Shown here in pieces: positions 15,434 through 23,714 of a DNA stretch of 25,246 bases. Every line of letters begins with the position of its first letter. The first letter of the stretch is position 1. The notes beneath the pieces are model-generated. The model saw nothing but the letters and a program-made list of their open reading frames with translations, made no database searches and was not told the origin of the DNA. The DNA is from Burkholderiaceae bacterium (GTDB lineage: Bacteria > Pseudomonadota > Gammaproteobacteria > Burkholderiales > Burkholderiaceae_C). The stretch covers positions 1 to 25,246 of the forward strand of contig JALOSD010000077.1 in assembly GCA_025458585.1 (NCBI GenBank), written 5' to 3'. A program made the translations under genes and the position numbers.

Positions 15434-16567
15434 ATGCCGATCATCCACGACACCGCCCGCGCCTTCATGCCGTTCCCCGACGTGCCGGTGCCGCACGCGG
15501 GCACGGGCCCGCTCGCCGGACTCGGCTTCGGCGTCAAGGACCTGTTCGACGTCGCCGGCTACCCGACGAGCGGCGGCCAGCCCTTCATGCTGGCGCTGTC
15601 GGGCCTCAAGACGCGCACGGCACCGACGGTGCAGCGCCTGCTCGACGCCGGCGCGCGCTTCGTCGGCAAGACGATCACCGACGAGCTTGCGTTCTCGATG
15701 AACGGGCAGAACGCGCACTTCGGCTCGCCGGTCAACGGCGCCGCGCCCGAGCGCATCAGCGGCGGCTCGTCGTCGGGGTCGGCAGCTGCGGTGTCGAACC
15801 GCCTGTGCGACGTCGCGCTCGGCACCGACACCGGCGGCTCGGTGCGCGCGCCGGCGAGCCACTGCGGCCTCGTCGGCCTGCGCCCGACGCACGGCCGCGT
15901 CAGCCTCGAGGGTTGCCTCGACCTGTCGCCCAGCCTCGACACCTGCGGCTGGTTCACGCGCGACGTTGCCACCTTCGCGCGCGTCGCCGACGTGCTGCTC
16001 GGCGACGACCCGGCGCCGCTGCCCGACCGCGTGCGTCTGCTCGCGGCGCGCGAGGTGTGGGACGAGCTCGTCGCGCCCGAGGTGCGCGACGCGTTCGCGC
16101 CGGCGCGTGCCCGCGTCGAAGCCGTGCTCGTCCGCCACCTGCAGGGTTACGAGGCATGGGGCGTCGACGGCGGCTTCATCGAGCGCTTCCAGCCGCCGCT
16201 CGGGCCCGGCGTCGCCCAGCGCTTCGCGTGGTCGAAGACGGTCACCGACGCGCAATACGCCGCCGCGGTCGCCTTCCGCCAGCGCCTGCGCGAGCATCTG
16301 GCGGGCCTGCTACGCGACGACGGCGTGCTGCTGCTGCCGACGATGCCCGACGTCGCCCCGCTGGCGAGCGAGCCCGAGTCGGGGCTCGAGGACTACCGCA
16401 ACCGGGCGATCCGCATGCTGTGCATCTCGGGGCTCGCCGGCCTGCCTCAGCTGTCGCTGCCGCTGACCACGCGGTTCGGCGCGCCGCTGGGCCTGTCGCT
16501 GCTCGGCCCGGCCGGCAGCGACCGCAGCCTCGTGCGGCTGGCCGAGCGCATCGTCGCGGCGGGCTGA
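15434..16567 (+). CDS. Amidase-signature family hydrolase in the ureide operon
   Basis: This cytoplasmic enzyme has 377 residues and the Ser-cisSer-Lys triad typical of amidase-signature proteins. Lys35 is in GFGVKDLFDVAG, Ser112 in ISGGSSSGSAAAV and the nucleophile Ser136 in GTDTGGSVRAPA; the 24-residue spacing of the serines is canonical. Short family members include enzymes acting on small amides, indoleacetamide or allophanate-like compounds. It is co-transcribed with the Dpp-type transporter and convergent with allA, 10 bases apart. A role in releasing ammonia from a ureide-derived amide is plausible, but the substrate is unknown. It is shorter than allophanate hydrolase AtzF and lacks its C-terminal domain. 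Confidence 0.85.
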   Translation: MPIIHDTARAFMPFPDVPVPHAGTGPLAGLGFGVKDLFDVAGYPTSGGQPFMLALSGLKTRTAPTVQRLLDAGARFVGKTITDELAFSMNGQNAHFGSPVNGAAPERISGGSSSGSAAAVSNRLCDVALGTDTGGSVRAPASHCGLVGLRPTHGRVSLEGCLDLSPSLDTCGWFTRDVATFARVADVLLGDDPAPLPDRVRLLAAREVWDELVAPEVRDAFAPARARVEAVLVRHLQGYEAWGVDGGFIERFQPPLGPGVAQRFAWSKTVTDAQYAAAVAFRQRLREHLAGLLRDDGVLLLPTMPDVAPLASEPESGLEDYRNRAIRMLCISGLAGLPQLSLPLTTRFGAPLGLSLLGPAGSDRSLVRLAERIVAAG

Positions 16568-16577
16568 CCCCGTGCCC

Positions 16578-17078
16578 TCAGGGCCACTGCACGCGCACCG
16601 GCACCGGCAGGTGGGCGAGCTCGCAGTCCTCCGCCGCGGCGCGGCGCTCGACGACGACGAAGTCGCCGTCGTCGAGGGCGATCAGCCCGTGGTGCCAGGT
16701 GCCGGCGTGCAGCGTGAAGGCCTGGCGGCCGCCGACGACGAACGCGGCGAGCGTGGCCGGGTCGGGCGCGGCGTCGCCGAGCGCGACGACGACGAGGCAG
16801 CGCGCCCCGGCCAGCGGCACGAAGGTCTGCGTGCCGAGGCGGTGGCGTTCGAGCACCTGCCACGGGCCCTGCGGCGGCTGCGCCCGCGCGCGGAAGACCG
16901 CGAGGCACGGCACGCCGCCGTCGGCCGTCAGCGCGAGCGCGCCGAAGCCGTCGAAGCGCACGCTGGTGTCGGCGTTGATTGGCGCGCCGTCGTGTCCGCG
17001 CCTCGGGTCGACGAGCCAGCCGTAGGGCGTAAAGGCTTCGGCCTCGATCGGCCTGGCCTGCAGCGTCGACGGGCTCAC
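16578..17078 (-). CDS. allA: Ureidoglycolate lyase AllA
   Basis: This cupin-fold enzyme of 166 residues cleaves ureidoglycolate to glyoxylate and urea, the last step of one allantoin pathway. Hallmarks are AEAFTPYGWLVD near the N-terminus, VLERHRLGTQTFVPL (family form LERHPLGSQxFxPL) and LHAGTWHHGLIAL, which carries metal/substrate-binding histidines. The start is the GTG at 17078, which overlaps the TGA of the upstream amidohydrolase gene (GTGA). This is preferred over a longer in-frame ATG at 17186 that lies inside that gene. The pairing with an M20 ureide hydrolase supports the assignment. No urease genes are in the window. Confidence 0.88.
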   Translation of the reverse strand: MSPSTLQARPIEAEAFTPYGWLVDPRRGHDGAPINADTSVRFDGFGALALTADGGVPCLAVFRARAQPPQGPWQVLERHRLGTQTFVPLAGARCLVVVALGDAAPDPATLAAFVVGGRQAFTLHAGTWHHGLIALDDGDFVVVERRAAAEDCELAHLPVPVRVQWP

Positions 17079-18355
17079 GCGATCCCGGCGCGCGCCAGCA
17101 TCGCGTGCAGAAGCACGTTCGCGCCGGCGCTCAGGTGTTCGGGCTTCGCGTCCTCGATCTCGTTGTGCGAGATGCCGTCCTTGCACGGCACGAAGATCAT
17201 CGCCGTCGGCGCCGTGCGCGCGACGTAGACCGCGTCATGCCCCGCGCCGCTGACGACGTCCATGCACGACAGGCCGGCGCGGCGCGCGCCCTGGCGCACC
17301 CACTCGACGAGCTCGGCGTCGAAGGGCTGCGGCGGGAAGTCCACGACGGGCGTCACGTTGACGGTGACGCCGGGCGCCGCCGCATCGACGGCGGCGGCAC
17401 GCAGCGCCTCGTCCATGCGCGCGAGGCCGGCGTCGTCGGCGTGGCGGAAGTCGACCGTGAGCCGCACGCGGCCGGGAATCACGTTGCGCGAGTTCGGGAA
17501 CACGTCGAGGCAGCCGACGGTGCCGCGCCCGTGCGGCTGTTCGGCCAGCGCGATCGCGTTGACGCGCTGGACGAGTTCGGCCGCCACCAGCAGCGCGTCG
17601 CGGCGCAGCGCCATCGGCGTCGGGCCCGCGTGCGCCTCCATGCCGGTCACCGTCACGTCGTACCAGCGCTGGCCGAGCGCGCCGGTGACGGCGCCGATCG
17701 TCACGCCCGCGTTCTCGAGCACGGGCCCCTGCTCGATGTGCGCCTCGAAGTAGGCGCCGAAGCGCGGCGCGCCGTCGGCCACCGCGGCCGGCGCGTCGCC
17801 GGCGTGGCCGATCGCGCGCAGCGCGTCGCGCACGCTGACGCCGTCGCGATCGGTGGCCGCGAGCGCGTGGTCGAGGCCGAACGCGCCGGCATAGACGCCG
17901 GAGCCCATCATCACCGGCACGAAGCGCGAGCCCTCCTCGTTGGTCCACACGCACACTTCGAGCGGCGCGCGGGTGCGGATGCCGGCGTCGTTCAGCGTGG
18001 CCAGCACCTCGAGGCCGGCGAGCACGCCGTAGTTGCCGTCGAACTTGCCGCCGGTGGGCTGGGTGTCGATGTGGCTGCCGGTGGCCACCGCCGGCAACGT
18101 GTCGTCACCGCCGGCACGACGTGCGAACAGGTTGCCGATCGCGTCGACGCGCACGCTGCAACCGAGCTCGCGCGCCCACTGGACGAACAGTTCGCGGCCC
18201 TGGCGGTCGAGGTCGGTCAGCGCGAGGCGGCACACACCGCCCCTGGGCGTGGCACCGATGCGCGCGAGCGCCATCAGGCGCTGCCACAGGCGTTCGCCGT
18301 CGATCGCCAGCGACGCGCCGGGCGTCGCGGAGGCTACGGGCATCGAGAGGTCCAT
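17075..18355 (-). CDS. M20 family allantoate amidohydrolase / N-carbamoyl-L-amino acid hydrolase
   Basis: This metal-dependent hydrolase has 426 residues. Binuclear-site residues are visible: His95 and Asp106 in GSHIDTQPTGGKFDGNYGV, Glu140-Glu141 in WTNEEGSRF, His206 in EAHIEQGPVLE and His397 in KDGISHNEIE. The dimerisation lid carries EAHAGPTPMALRRDAL and FPNSRNVIPG. AllC, HyuC-type carbamoylases and beta-ureidopropionase share these features and cannot be told apart by motif. Coupling to allA favours allantoate (yielding ureidoglycine/ureidoglycolate, CO2 and ammonia). I use the ATG at 18355; Met5 at 18343 is possible, and the longer open frame to 18682 overlaps the divergent regulator gene. 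Confidence 0.88.
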   Translation of the reverse strand: MDLSMPVASATPGASLAIDGERLWQRLMALARIGATPRGGVCRLALTDLDRQGRELFVQWARELGCSVRVDAIGNLFARRAGGDDTLPAVATGSHIDTQPTGGKFDGNYGVLAGLEVLATLNDAGIRTRAPLEVCVWTNEEGSRFVPVMMGSGVYAGAFGLDHALAATDRDGVSVRDALRAIGHAGDAPAAVADGAPRFGAYFEAHIEQGPVLENAGVTIGAVTGALGQRWYDVTVTGMEAHAGPTPMALRRDALLVAAELVQRVNAIALAEQPHGRGTVGCLDVFPNSRNVIPGRVRLTVDFRHADDAGLARMDEALRAAAVDAAAPGVTVNVTPVVDFPPQPFDAELVEWVRQGARRAGLSCMDVVSGAGHDAVYVARTAPTAMIFVPCKDGISHNEIEDAKPEHLSAGANVLLHAMLARAGIA

Positions 18356-18420
18356 GAACGTGCTCGCCGAGTCGAAGGGGCAGCGGCCCGAGCGGCCGTG
18401 ACAGCGTGGATTCTGCAACG

Positions 18421-19167
18421 ATGACGACACGGCGCAAGGCGGCCGCGGCCACGCCCTCGAGCACGGCCACCGACCGGGTGTACCTCGGCATCTACCACGC
18501 CGTCGTCGAGCGTCGGCTGGCGCCCGGCGAGTGGCTGCGCGAGGAGGAACTCGCCGCGGCGTTCGGCGTCTCGCGCACCGTCGTGCGCCAGGCGCTGCAG
18601 CGGCTCTCGCAGGACCAGGTCGTCGCGCTGCAGCACCACCGCGGTGCGCGCGTCGCCGCGCCGACGCTCGACGAGGCCGCACACGTGTTCGAGGCGCGCC
18701 GGGTCGTCGAGTGCGAGATCGCGAGGCGCCTCGGAGGACGCCTGACGCCGGAGCAGCTCGCCGAACTGCGCGAGCTCGTGCACGCCGAAGCGCGGGCCGA
18801 CGCGCGCGGCGACGCCGCCGAGGCGGTGCGCGCCTCCGGCGAGTTCCACCGTGCGACGGCGCGCATGCACGGCAACCCGGTGTTCGTGCGCCTGCTCGAC
18901 GCGCTGATCCCGACCACGTCGCTGCTGATGGCGCGCTTCAAGGTCGGCGGCGCGCCGGTGTGCGTCGCGCACCGCCACGCCGAGATGGTCGACGCGCTCG
19001 CCCGCGACGGCCCCGCCGCCGGCGCCGAGATGCGCCGCCACCTGCTCGAGCTCGAACGCTCGCTCACCCGCGCCGACGAACCCGCGGCCCGCGCCGGCAC
19101 GGCGCTGCGCGACCTGTTCGCCGGCTATCGCGAGCCGCCGGCACCGGATCCACCGCCCGACGCGTGA
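18421..19167 (+). CDS. GntR-family transcriptional regulator, FCD (FadR-like) subfamily
   Basis: This 248-residue regulator has an N-terminal winged helix-turn-helix, with VYLGIYHAVVERRLAPGEWLRE, LAAAFGVSRTVVRQALQRL and VALQHHRGARVAAP at about residues 20-80. An all-helical FCD ligand domain follows (FEARRVVECEIARRL; SGEFHRATARMHGNPVF; HRHAEMVDAL), whose acidic/His residues usually bind a metal and a small carboxylate effector. It is divergent from the M20 hydrolase gene with about 65 bases between, and so likely controls it and itself. The TTTGCATACAA repeats at 9658 and 9736 are candidate targets. GTG at 18406 is an alternative start five codons upstream. The effector may be a ureide or glyoxylate-related acid, by inference. 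Confidence 0.88.
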   Translation: MTTRRKAAAATPSSTATDRVYLGIYHAVVERRLAPGEWLREEELAAAFGVSRTVVRQALQRLSQDQVVALQHHRGARVAAPTLDEAAHVFEARRVVECEIARRLGGRLTPEQLAELRELVHAEARADARGDAAEAVRASGEFHRATARMHGNPVFVRLLDALIPTTSLLMARFKVGGAPVCVAHRHAEMVDALARDGPAAGAEMRRHLLELERSLTRADEPAARAGTALRDLFAGYREPPAPDPPPDA

Positions 19168-19382
19168 GCGTCGGCGCCTCGTCGGGCTGCGCGCCGGCGG
19201 GCACGGAGCGTCCCGGTTGCGGCCCGGTGGCGGCACGTGGCGCACCGCCGCGGTTCCGTATGATCGCCTGGCGGGCCACAAAGGCGATGGGTGGCGAGGG
19301 GCGCTCGACGCCCGGGCGGCCTGGGGCGAGGTTCTGCTGCCATCCCAAGGGCTCGTGACCCGGACCCACCGAGGAGCATCCG

Positions 19383-21032
19383 ATGGACGAGTTCGACTTC
19401 CTGATCGCCGGCGGCGGCACGGCCGGCTGCGTGCTCGCCGCGCGGCTAAGCGAGGACCCGTCCGTCTCGGTGTGCCTGATCGAGGCGGGCGGCAGCGCCG
19501 ACTCGGCGTTCATCCGCGCGCCGCTGGGCTTTGCCGCCACCGCGAGGCTGGGGCTGCACAACTGGTCGTACGAGACGGTGCCGCAGGCCGGCTTCGGCGG
19601 CCGCCGCGGCTGGCAGCCGCGCGGCAAGGTGCTCGGCGGGTCATCGTCGATCAATGCGATGGTCTACACCCGCGGCAACCCGCGCGACTACGACCAGTGG
19701 GCCGCGCTCGGCAACGCGGGCTGGGGATGGCGCGACGTGCTGCCGTATTTCCGTGCGGCCGAGCACAGCGAATGCTTCGGCGCGACCGAACTGCACGGCA
19801 GCGGCGGGCCGTTGAACGTGGCCTGGCTGCGAAGCCCGAGCCCCCTGGGCGAAGCCTTCATGCAGGCCTGCGAGCAGACCGGCCTGCCGCGCATCGCCGA
19901 CTACAACGGGCCGCGCCAGCACGGCGTCGCGCCGGCGCAGGTGACGCAGAAGGGAGGCGAGCGCTGCGGTGCCGCGCGCGCCTACCTGCAGCCGGCCATC
20001 ACCCGAACGAACTTGAAGGTGATCACCGGCGCCACCATCGTGCGCGTGCGCTTCGAGGGCCAGCGCGCCAGCGGTCTGGAGCTGCTGACGAAGCGGGGCC
20101 CGCACACGCTGCGCGCGCGGCGCGAGGTGATCCTGTCGGCGGGCTCTTTCGGCTCGCCGGCCATCCTGATGCGCTCGGGCCTGGGGCCGGCGGCGCATCT
20201 GCGCCGGCACGGCATCGAGCCGCTGCGCGACCTGCCCGGCGTCGGCGCGAACCTGCAGGACCACCCCACCACGGTGCTGATCCAGCGCACGTCGCGCAGC
20301 GACGGCACGCTCGGCTTCTCGCTTCCCGGCGGCGCGACGCTGCTGCGCGCGATCGGCCAATGGCGCCGGCAGCGCAGCGGCTGGATCACCACCAACGTCG
20401 CCGAGGTGCAGGGCTTCGTCGCCACCGATGGCCAGCACGACTGGCCCGACATCCAGCTCGCGCTGTGCACCGGCATCGTCGACGACCACACGCGCAAGTC
20501 GCACTGGGGCCACGGCTACACGCTGCACATCACGCTGATGCGGCCCCGCAGCCGCGGCGCGGTCCTGCTGGCCAGTGCCGACCCACGGGCCGCGCCGCTG
20601 ATCGACCCGGCGTTCCTGAGCGATCGCGACGACCTCGAGCGGCTGGTGCGCGGCACGCGGTTCGGCTACCGCATCCTGCAGGCCGATGCGCTGGCACCGC
20701 ACCGCGGGCCGATGCTGTACCCCTTCCCGCACGACGACGACGCGGCCGCCGAAGCCTTCGTGCGCGCGCACACCGACACCGAGTACCACCCGGTGGGTAC
20801 CTGTGCGATGGGCCCCGAGGGCGACCCGCAGGCGGTGGTCGACGCCTGGCTGCGGGTGCGCGGCGTGCAGGGCCTTCGCGTGGTGGATGCCTCGGTCATG
20901 CCGCGCCTGGTCACCGGCAACACCAACGCACCGACGATCATGATCGCCGAGAAGGCGGCCAGGCTGATACGGGGCCCGCAGGCCGTCGCCACGCTGCCGG
21001 TCGAGGCGCAGCGCGACAGCGCTCCCGTCTAG
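19383..21032 (+). CDS. GMC-family FAD-dependent oxidoreductase (choline/alcohol dehydrogenase-like)
   Basis: This flavoprotein has 549 residues. The Rossmann FAD motif DFLIAGGGTAGCVLAARLSE is at residues 5-24, followed by the GMC signatures GKVLGGSSSINAMVYTRG (81-98) and EVILSAGSFGSPAILMRSG (248-266). Catalytic His469 lies in YHPVGTCAMG and Asn513 in GNTNAPTIM. It oxidises a primary or polyol-type alcohol, or a related substrate; the exact substrate cannot be read. A GGAG site precedes the ATG. The 215 bases before it, after the GntR gene, show no clear promoter. Its TAG stop overlaps the stop of the convergent esterase gene in a shared CTAG. It may or may not belong with the ureide cluster. 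Confidence 0.9.
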   Translation: MDEFDFLIAGGGTAGCVLAARLSEDPSVSVCLIEAGGSADSAFIRAPLGFAATARLGLHNWSYETVPQAGFGGRRGWQPRGKVLGGSSSINAMVYTRGNPRDYDQWAALGNAGWGWRDVLPYFRAAEHSECFGATELHGSGGPLNVAWLRSPSPLGEAFMQACEQTGLPRIADYNGPRQHGVAPAQVTQKGGERCGAARAYLQPAITRTNLKVITGATIVRVRFEGQRASGLELLTKRGPHTLRARREVILSAGSFGSPAILMRSGLGPAAHLRRHGIEPLRDLPGVGANLQDHPTTVLIQRTSRSDGTLGFSLPGGATLLRAIGQWRRQRSGWITTNVAEVQGFVATDGQHDWPDIQLALCTGIVDDHTRKSHWGHGYTLHITLMRPRSRGAVLLASADPRAAPLIDPAFLSDRDDLERLVRGTRFGYRILQADALAPHRGPMLYPFPHDDDAAAEAFVRAHTDTEYHPVGTCAMGPEGDPQAVVDAWLRVRGVQGLRVVDASVMPRLVTGNTNAPTIMIAEKAARLIRGPQAVATLPVEAQRDSAPV

Positions 21033-21615
21033 GGCTCGCGGCGGTTCGGCGACGGCGGGCCGGACGCGGCCGACAGCCGCTCGGCGAGACCGGCCTGTTC
21101 GACGAGGGTCCGGTACCACTCGCGGTAGCCGGCGTCGCTCGGGTGCAGCCCGTCGCGAGCGTGCAGCCCGGCATGAGCACCACCACCTCGCCGCGCTCGC
21201 GGGCGAGCGCGACGGTGCGCTCGATGTCGGCGCGCAGCGCGTCGGGCGCACGCAGCCGGATGACGTCGTTGCCGCCCGCGAGCACGAGCACGACGTCGAA
21301 GCGCGCGTCGCCCGCCAGCTGGTCCGCCGTGTCGGCGAAGGTGGCGCCGTCGCGCGCGCGGTTCTCGATCCACAGCCGCGGGTAGTCGCTTGCCAGCAGC
21401 CCGGCCAGGCTGGCCGGCGGCGCGCTGGCCCCGGTGCCGACGCCGGTGCTGTCGCCCACGATGAGCAGGCGCAGCGTGGCGTCGGCCGGCGTGTGCTGCA
21501 GCGGCGTGCTCCGGCGCGCCAGCGCGCTCGCCTCGCCGATGCGCCACGCGGTGCAGCCCGCCGCGCCGAGCAGTGCGCCGGCGACGACCAGGACCAGCAG
21601 CAGGGGCAGGCGCAT
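21029..21615 (-). pseudogene. GDSL/SGNH-hydrolase lipoprotein, broken by internal deletion and frameshift
   Basis: From ATG 21615 the frame reads a lipoprotein signal (lipobox GAAGC, Cys21), LLIVGDSTGVGTGAS (block I with the nucleophilic Ser) and VLVLAGGNDVIRL (the GxND block). It continues to VVVLMPG at about 21170. The expected C-terminal catalytic block, ARDGLHPSDAGYREWY (Asp and His), follows almost at once but in a different frame, ending at the TAG at 21029. Family members I recall have roughly 50-60 residues between these points, so a 3n+1-base deletion is inferred. GGGCTGCAC occurs twice around the junction. In the first frame the protein would run on with non-homologous sequence to 20938, into the GMC gene. 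As it stands no active esterase would be made. Confidence 0.82.
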
Positions 21616-21647
21616 GGGGTGCGAGCGTCGGCAAGCCGCGGCCGGGC

Positions 21648-22334
21648 CTACGCCGCGTCGCCCGGCACCAGCAGGTCGGCACCGAGGTGCCCGACCTTCA
21701 CGTAGATCAGCGCCCCCTCGGGCCCCGTGAACGGCGTGTGCCGGCTCCAGCGCGGGCTGCGCAGCCAGCTGCCCGCCGCGTACTCGCCGCCCTCGTCGCG
21801 GAAGACGCCTTCGAGCACCAGGATCTCCTCGCCGCCAGGGTGCGTGTGGCTATGGAACCGCGTCTCGGGCGCCCAGCGCACGAGCGCGGTGTCGATGCCG
21901 CCGTGGCTGTGCAGCGGCAGCACCGACAGCCCCGGCACCAGCCCCGGGCGCCACGGCGCGCGCCGGGTGTCGATGCGCACGGGCGCGGTGTCGCCGGCGG
22001 CGAACTGCCACAGCTTGACGAACAGCACGCAGCCTTCGCGCGAGAACGGCGCGTGCGCGCTGCCCGGCGGGTTGCGCAGGTAGGTGCCCGCCGGATGCTC
22101 GCCCGTCTCGTCGCTGAAGGTGCCCTCGAGCACCAGGATCTCCTCGCCGCCGCCGTGCACGTGGCGGCTGAAGCGCGCGCCCGGCGCGTAGCGCACGATG
22201 CTGGTCGCGCGCGCGACCTCGCCGCCCACACGGTCGAGCATGCGGCGCTGCACGCCCGGCAGTGGCGAGTCCACCCAAAGGGCGTCGGCCACGTGCGAGA
22301 CCACGCGGCGGGAGAAGTCGTCGTTCAGGATCAT
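21648..22334 (-). CDS. Double-cupin protein, ChrR-like
   Basis: This protein has 228 residues and two tandem cupin domains. The first holds RHVHGGGEEILVLEGTF (His58, His60, Glu64/65) and the second HSHTHPGGEEILVLEGVF (His163, His165, Glu169/170); each is followed by a similar AGxxLRxP segment and a distal His, so the halves are an internal duplication. ChrR-type cupins act as zinc-dependent anti-sigma factors or as oxidation sensors, but the N-terminal anti-sigma module (ASD) is not evident, so an enzymatic or sensing role is equally possible. The ATG at 22334 aligns with MILNDDFSRRVVSH; the frame is open further upstream without homology. The SGNH gene is 32 bases downstream. Confidence 0.85.
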   Translation of the reverse strand: MILNDDFSRRVVSHVADALWVDSPLPGVQRRMLDRVGGEVARATSIVRYAPGARFSRHVHGGGEEILVLEGTFSDETGEHPAGTYLRNPPGSAHAPFSREGCVLFVKLWQFAAGDTAPVRIDTRRAPWRPGLVPGLSVLPLHSHGGIDTALVRWAPETRFHSHTHPGGEEILVLEGVFRDEGGEYAAGSWLRSPRWSRHTPFTGPEGALIYVKVGHLGADLLVPGDAA

Positions 22335-22533
22335 GGCCGGCCTTGCCGCCAGTCTCGCACGGGCGGGCCGGCGACGTGCACCCCGCGGCACGCGTCGGTC
22401 ACGGGGCGCGGTGACGATGCCGCCCGGGGTGGCGTCGATAACCGCCGCACTGCCGGGATCTTCTATGGGGGCATCCGCCGCAGGGTTGGCAACCCCAAGG
22501 TACTCTCTCGCGTCGACGCGCCCGGTGGAGCCG

Positions 22534-23577
22534 ATGACCTTCCTGTGGCCTCACAACCTGTGGTGGATGCTGGCGCTGCCCGTGCTGCCGGTGCTCTACC
22601 TGTGGCTGCTGCGCCGACGCGGCCAGCCTGGGCTCGCGCCTTCCAGCTGGAGCGTCGTTCGCGCGGCGCAGGACCGCCGATGGCGTCGGCACGTTCCGCC
22701 GGCGCTGATGCTCCTGGCGGTGTCGCTGCTGCTGCTGGCCTTCGCGCGCCCGACGGCGCCCGTGGCGCTGCCCTGGGCGAAGTCGACGATCTTGCTCGCG
22801 ATCGACATCTCGCGCAGCATGCGCGTGACCGACGTCGAGCCCACCCGCATGGTGGCCGCCCAGGAGGCGGCCAAGGTGTTCCTCGGCGAGGTGCCCGGCC
22901 ACATCGAAGTGGGGCTGGTCACCTTCGCGGGCACGGCGCAGGTGGCCCAGGCGCCCACGCTCGACCGCGCCTCGCTCGTCGCTGCGATCGACGCCATCCA
23001 GATGCAGCTGGGCACGGCCATCGGCAACGCCATCGTGGTGTGCCTGGCCGAACTGTTCCCGGACCAGGGCATCGACCTGGGCGAGATGACCTTCGGCCCG
23101 CGCCCCCAAGGACGCAGCCTGGACGCAAGAGCCGGGGACGCGAAAGCGCCGCCCAAGCCGATCACGCCGGTGGCGCCCGGCTCCTACGAGTCGGCCGCGA
23201 TCATCCTGCTGAGCGACGGCCGCCGCACGACGGGCGTCGATACGCTGGAGGCCGCGAAGATGGCCGCCGACCGAGGGGTGCGCATCCACGTCGTCGGCCT
23301 CGGAACCCCCGACGGCCACGCCGCCATGGGCGAGGGCATGGCGATCTACCTGCAACTGGACGAGCCCACGCTGCGCGAGGTGGCACGGATGACCGGCGGC
23401 GAGTATCACCACGCCGGCACGGCCGAGGCCCTGCGCAGCGTCTACCAGAACCTCGGCTCGAGCCTGCAGGTGCGCAAGCGCGACACCGAACTGACGGCGC
23501 TGTTGGCCCTGGCGGCGGCGATCGTGCTCGTGGCGGGGGCGGGGCTGTCGGTGCTGTGGTTCGGGCGCATTGCCTGA
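22534..23577 (+). CDS. BatA-like von Willebrand factor A domain membrane protein
   Basis: This 347-residue protein has the BatA/aerotolerance layout. Two N-terminal transmembrane helices (about residues 8-26 and 55-72) are followed by a VWA domain, with MIDAS residues in AIDISRSM (Asp91, Ser93, Ser95), Thr161 in GTAIG and the Asp of LLSDGRRTTG. A C-terminal membrane helix follows (LLALAAAIVLVAGAGLSVLWF). The N-terminal FLWPHNLWWMLALPVLPVLYL is typical of the family. Such proteins normally sit beside a MoxR ATPase and a DUF58 gene, neither of which is present here. The ATG at 22534 is chosen because the membrane helix begins right after it, although the frame is open further upstream. The 199 bases before it hold a small GGGTT-GGC-AACCC hairpin (22483-22495) and no clear promoter. 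Confidence 0.85.
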   Translation: MTFLWPHNLWWMLALPVLPVLYLWLLRRRGQPGLAPSSWSVVRAAQDRRWRRHVPPALMLLAVSLLLLAFARPTAPVALPWAKSTILLAIDISRSMRVTDVEPTRMVAAQEAAKVFLGEVPGHIEVGLVTFAGTAQVAQAPTLDRASLVAAIDAIQMQLGTAIGNAIVVCLAELFPDQGIDLGEMTFGPRPQGRSLDARAGDAKAPPKPITPVAPGSYESAAIILLSDGRRTTGVDTLEAAKMAADRGVRIHVVGLGTPDGHAAMGEGMAIYLQLDEPTLREVARMTGGEYHHAGTAEALRSVYQNLGSSLQVRKRDTELTALLALAAAIVLVAGAGLSVLWFGRIA

Positions 23578-23714
23578 GCGACGGCGCGCGGGACGCCGAT
23601 GCGCGGTCACGCCAAGCCGGGCGGGGCCCCGACGAGACGTGGTGTTGCGCCCGCGGCGCCGACGTGTCAGCATCCGCCGCCCGGCGTCCACCCGACGCTC
23701 AAGGAGCCCTGCGC

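Noticed and set aside
17079..17186. Longer ATG-started form of AllA
   Set aside because: The extra residues lie inside the M20 hydrolase gene and are Arg-rich filler. The GTG at 17078 overlaps the hydrolase stop and aligns with the family start.
21573..23714. In-frame upstream extension of the P450 that would make a 1208-residue protein
   Set aside because: The extension runs through the VWA and cupin genes in another frame with no homology. The ATG at 23715 has AAGGAG and starts the conserved P450 N-terminus.
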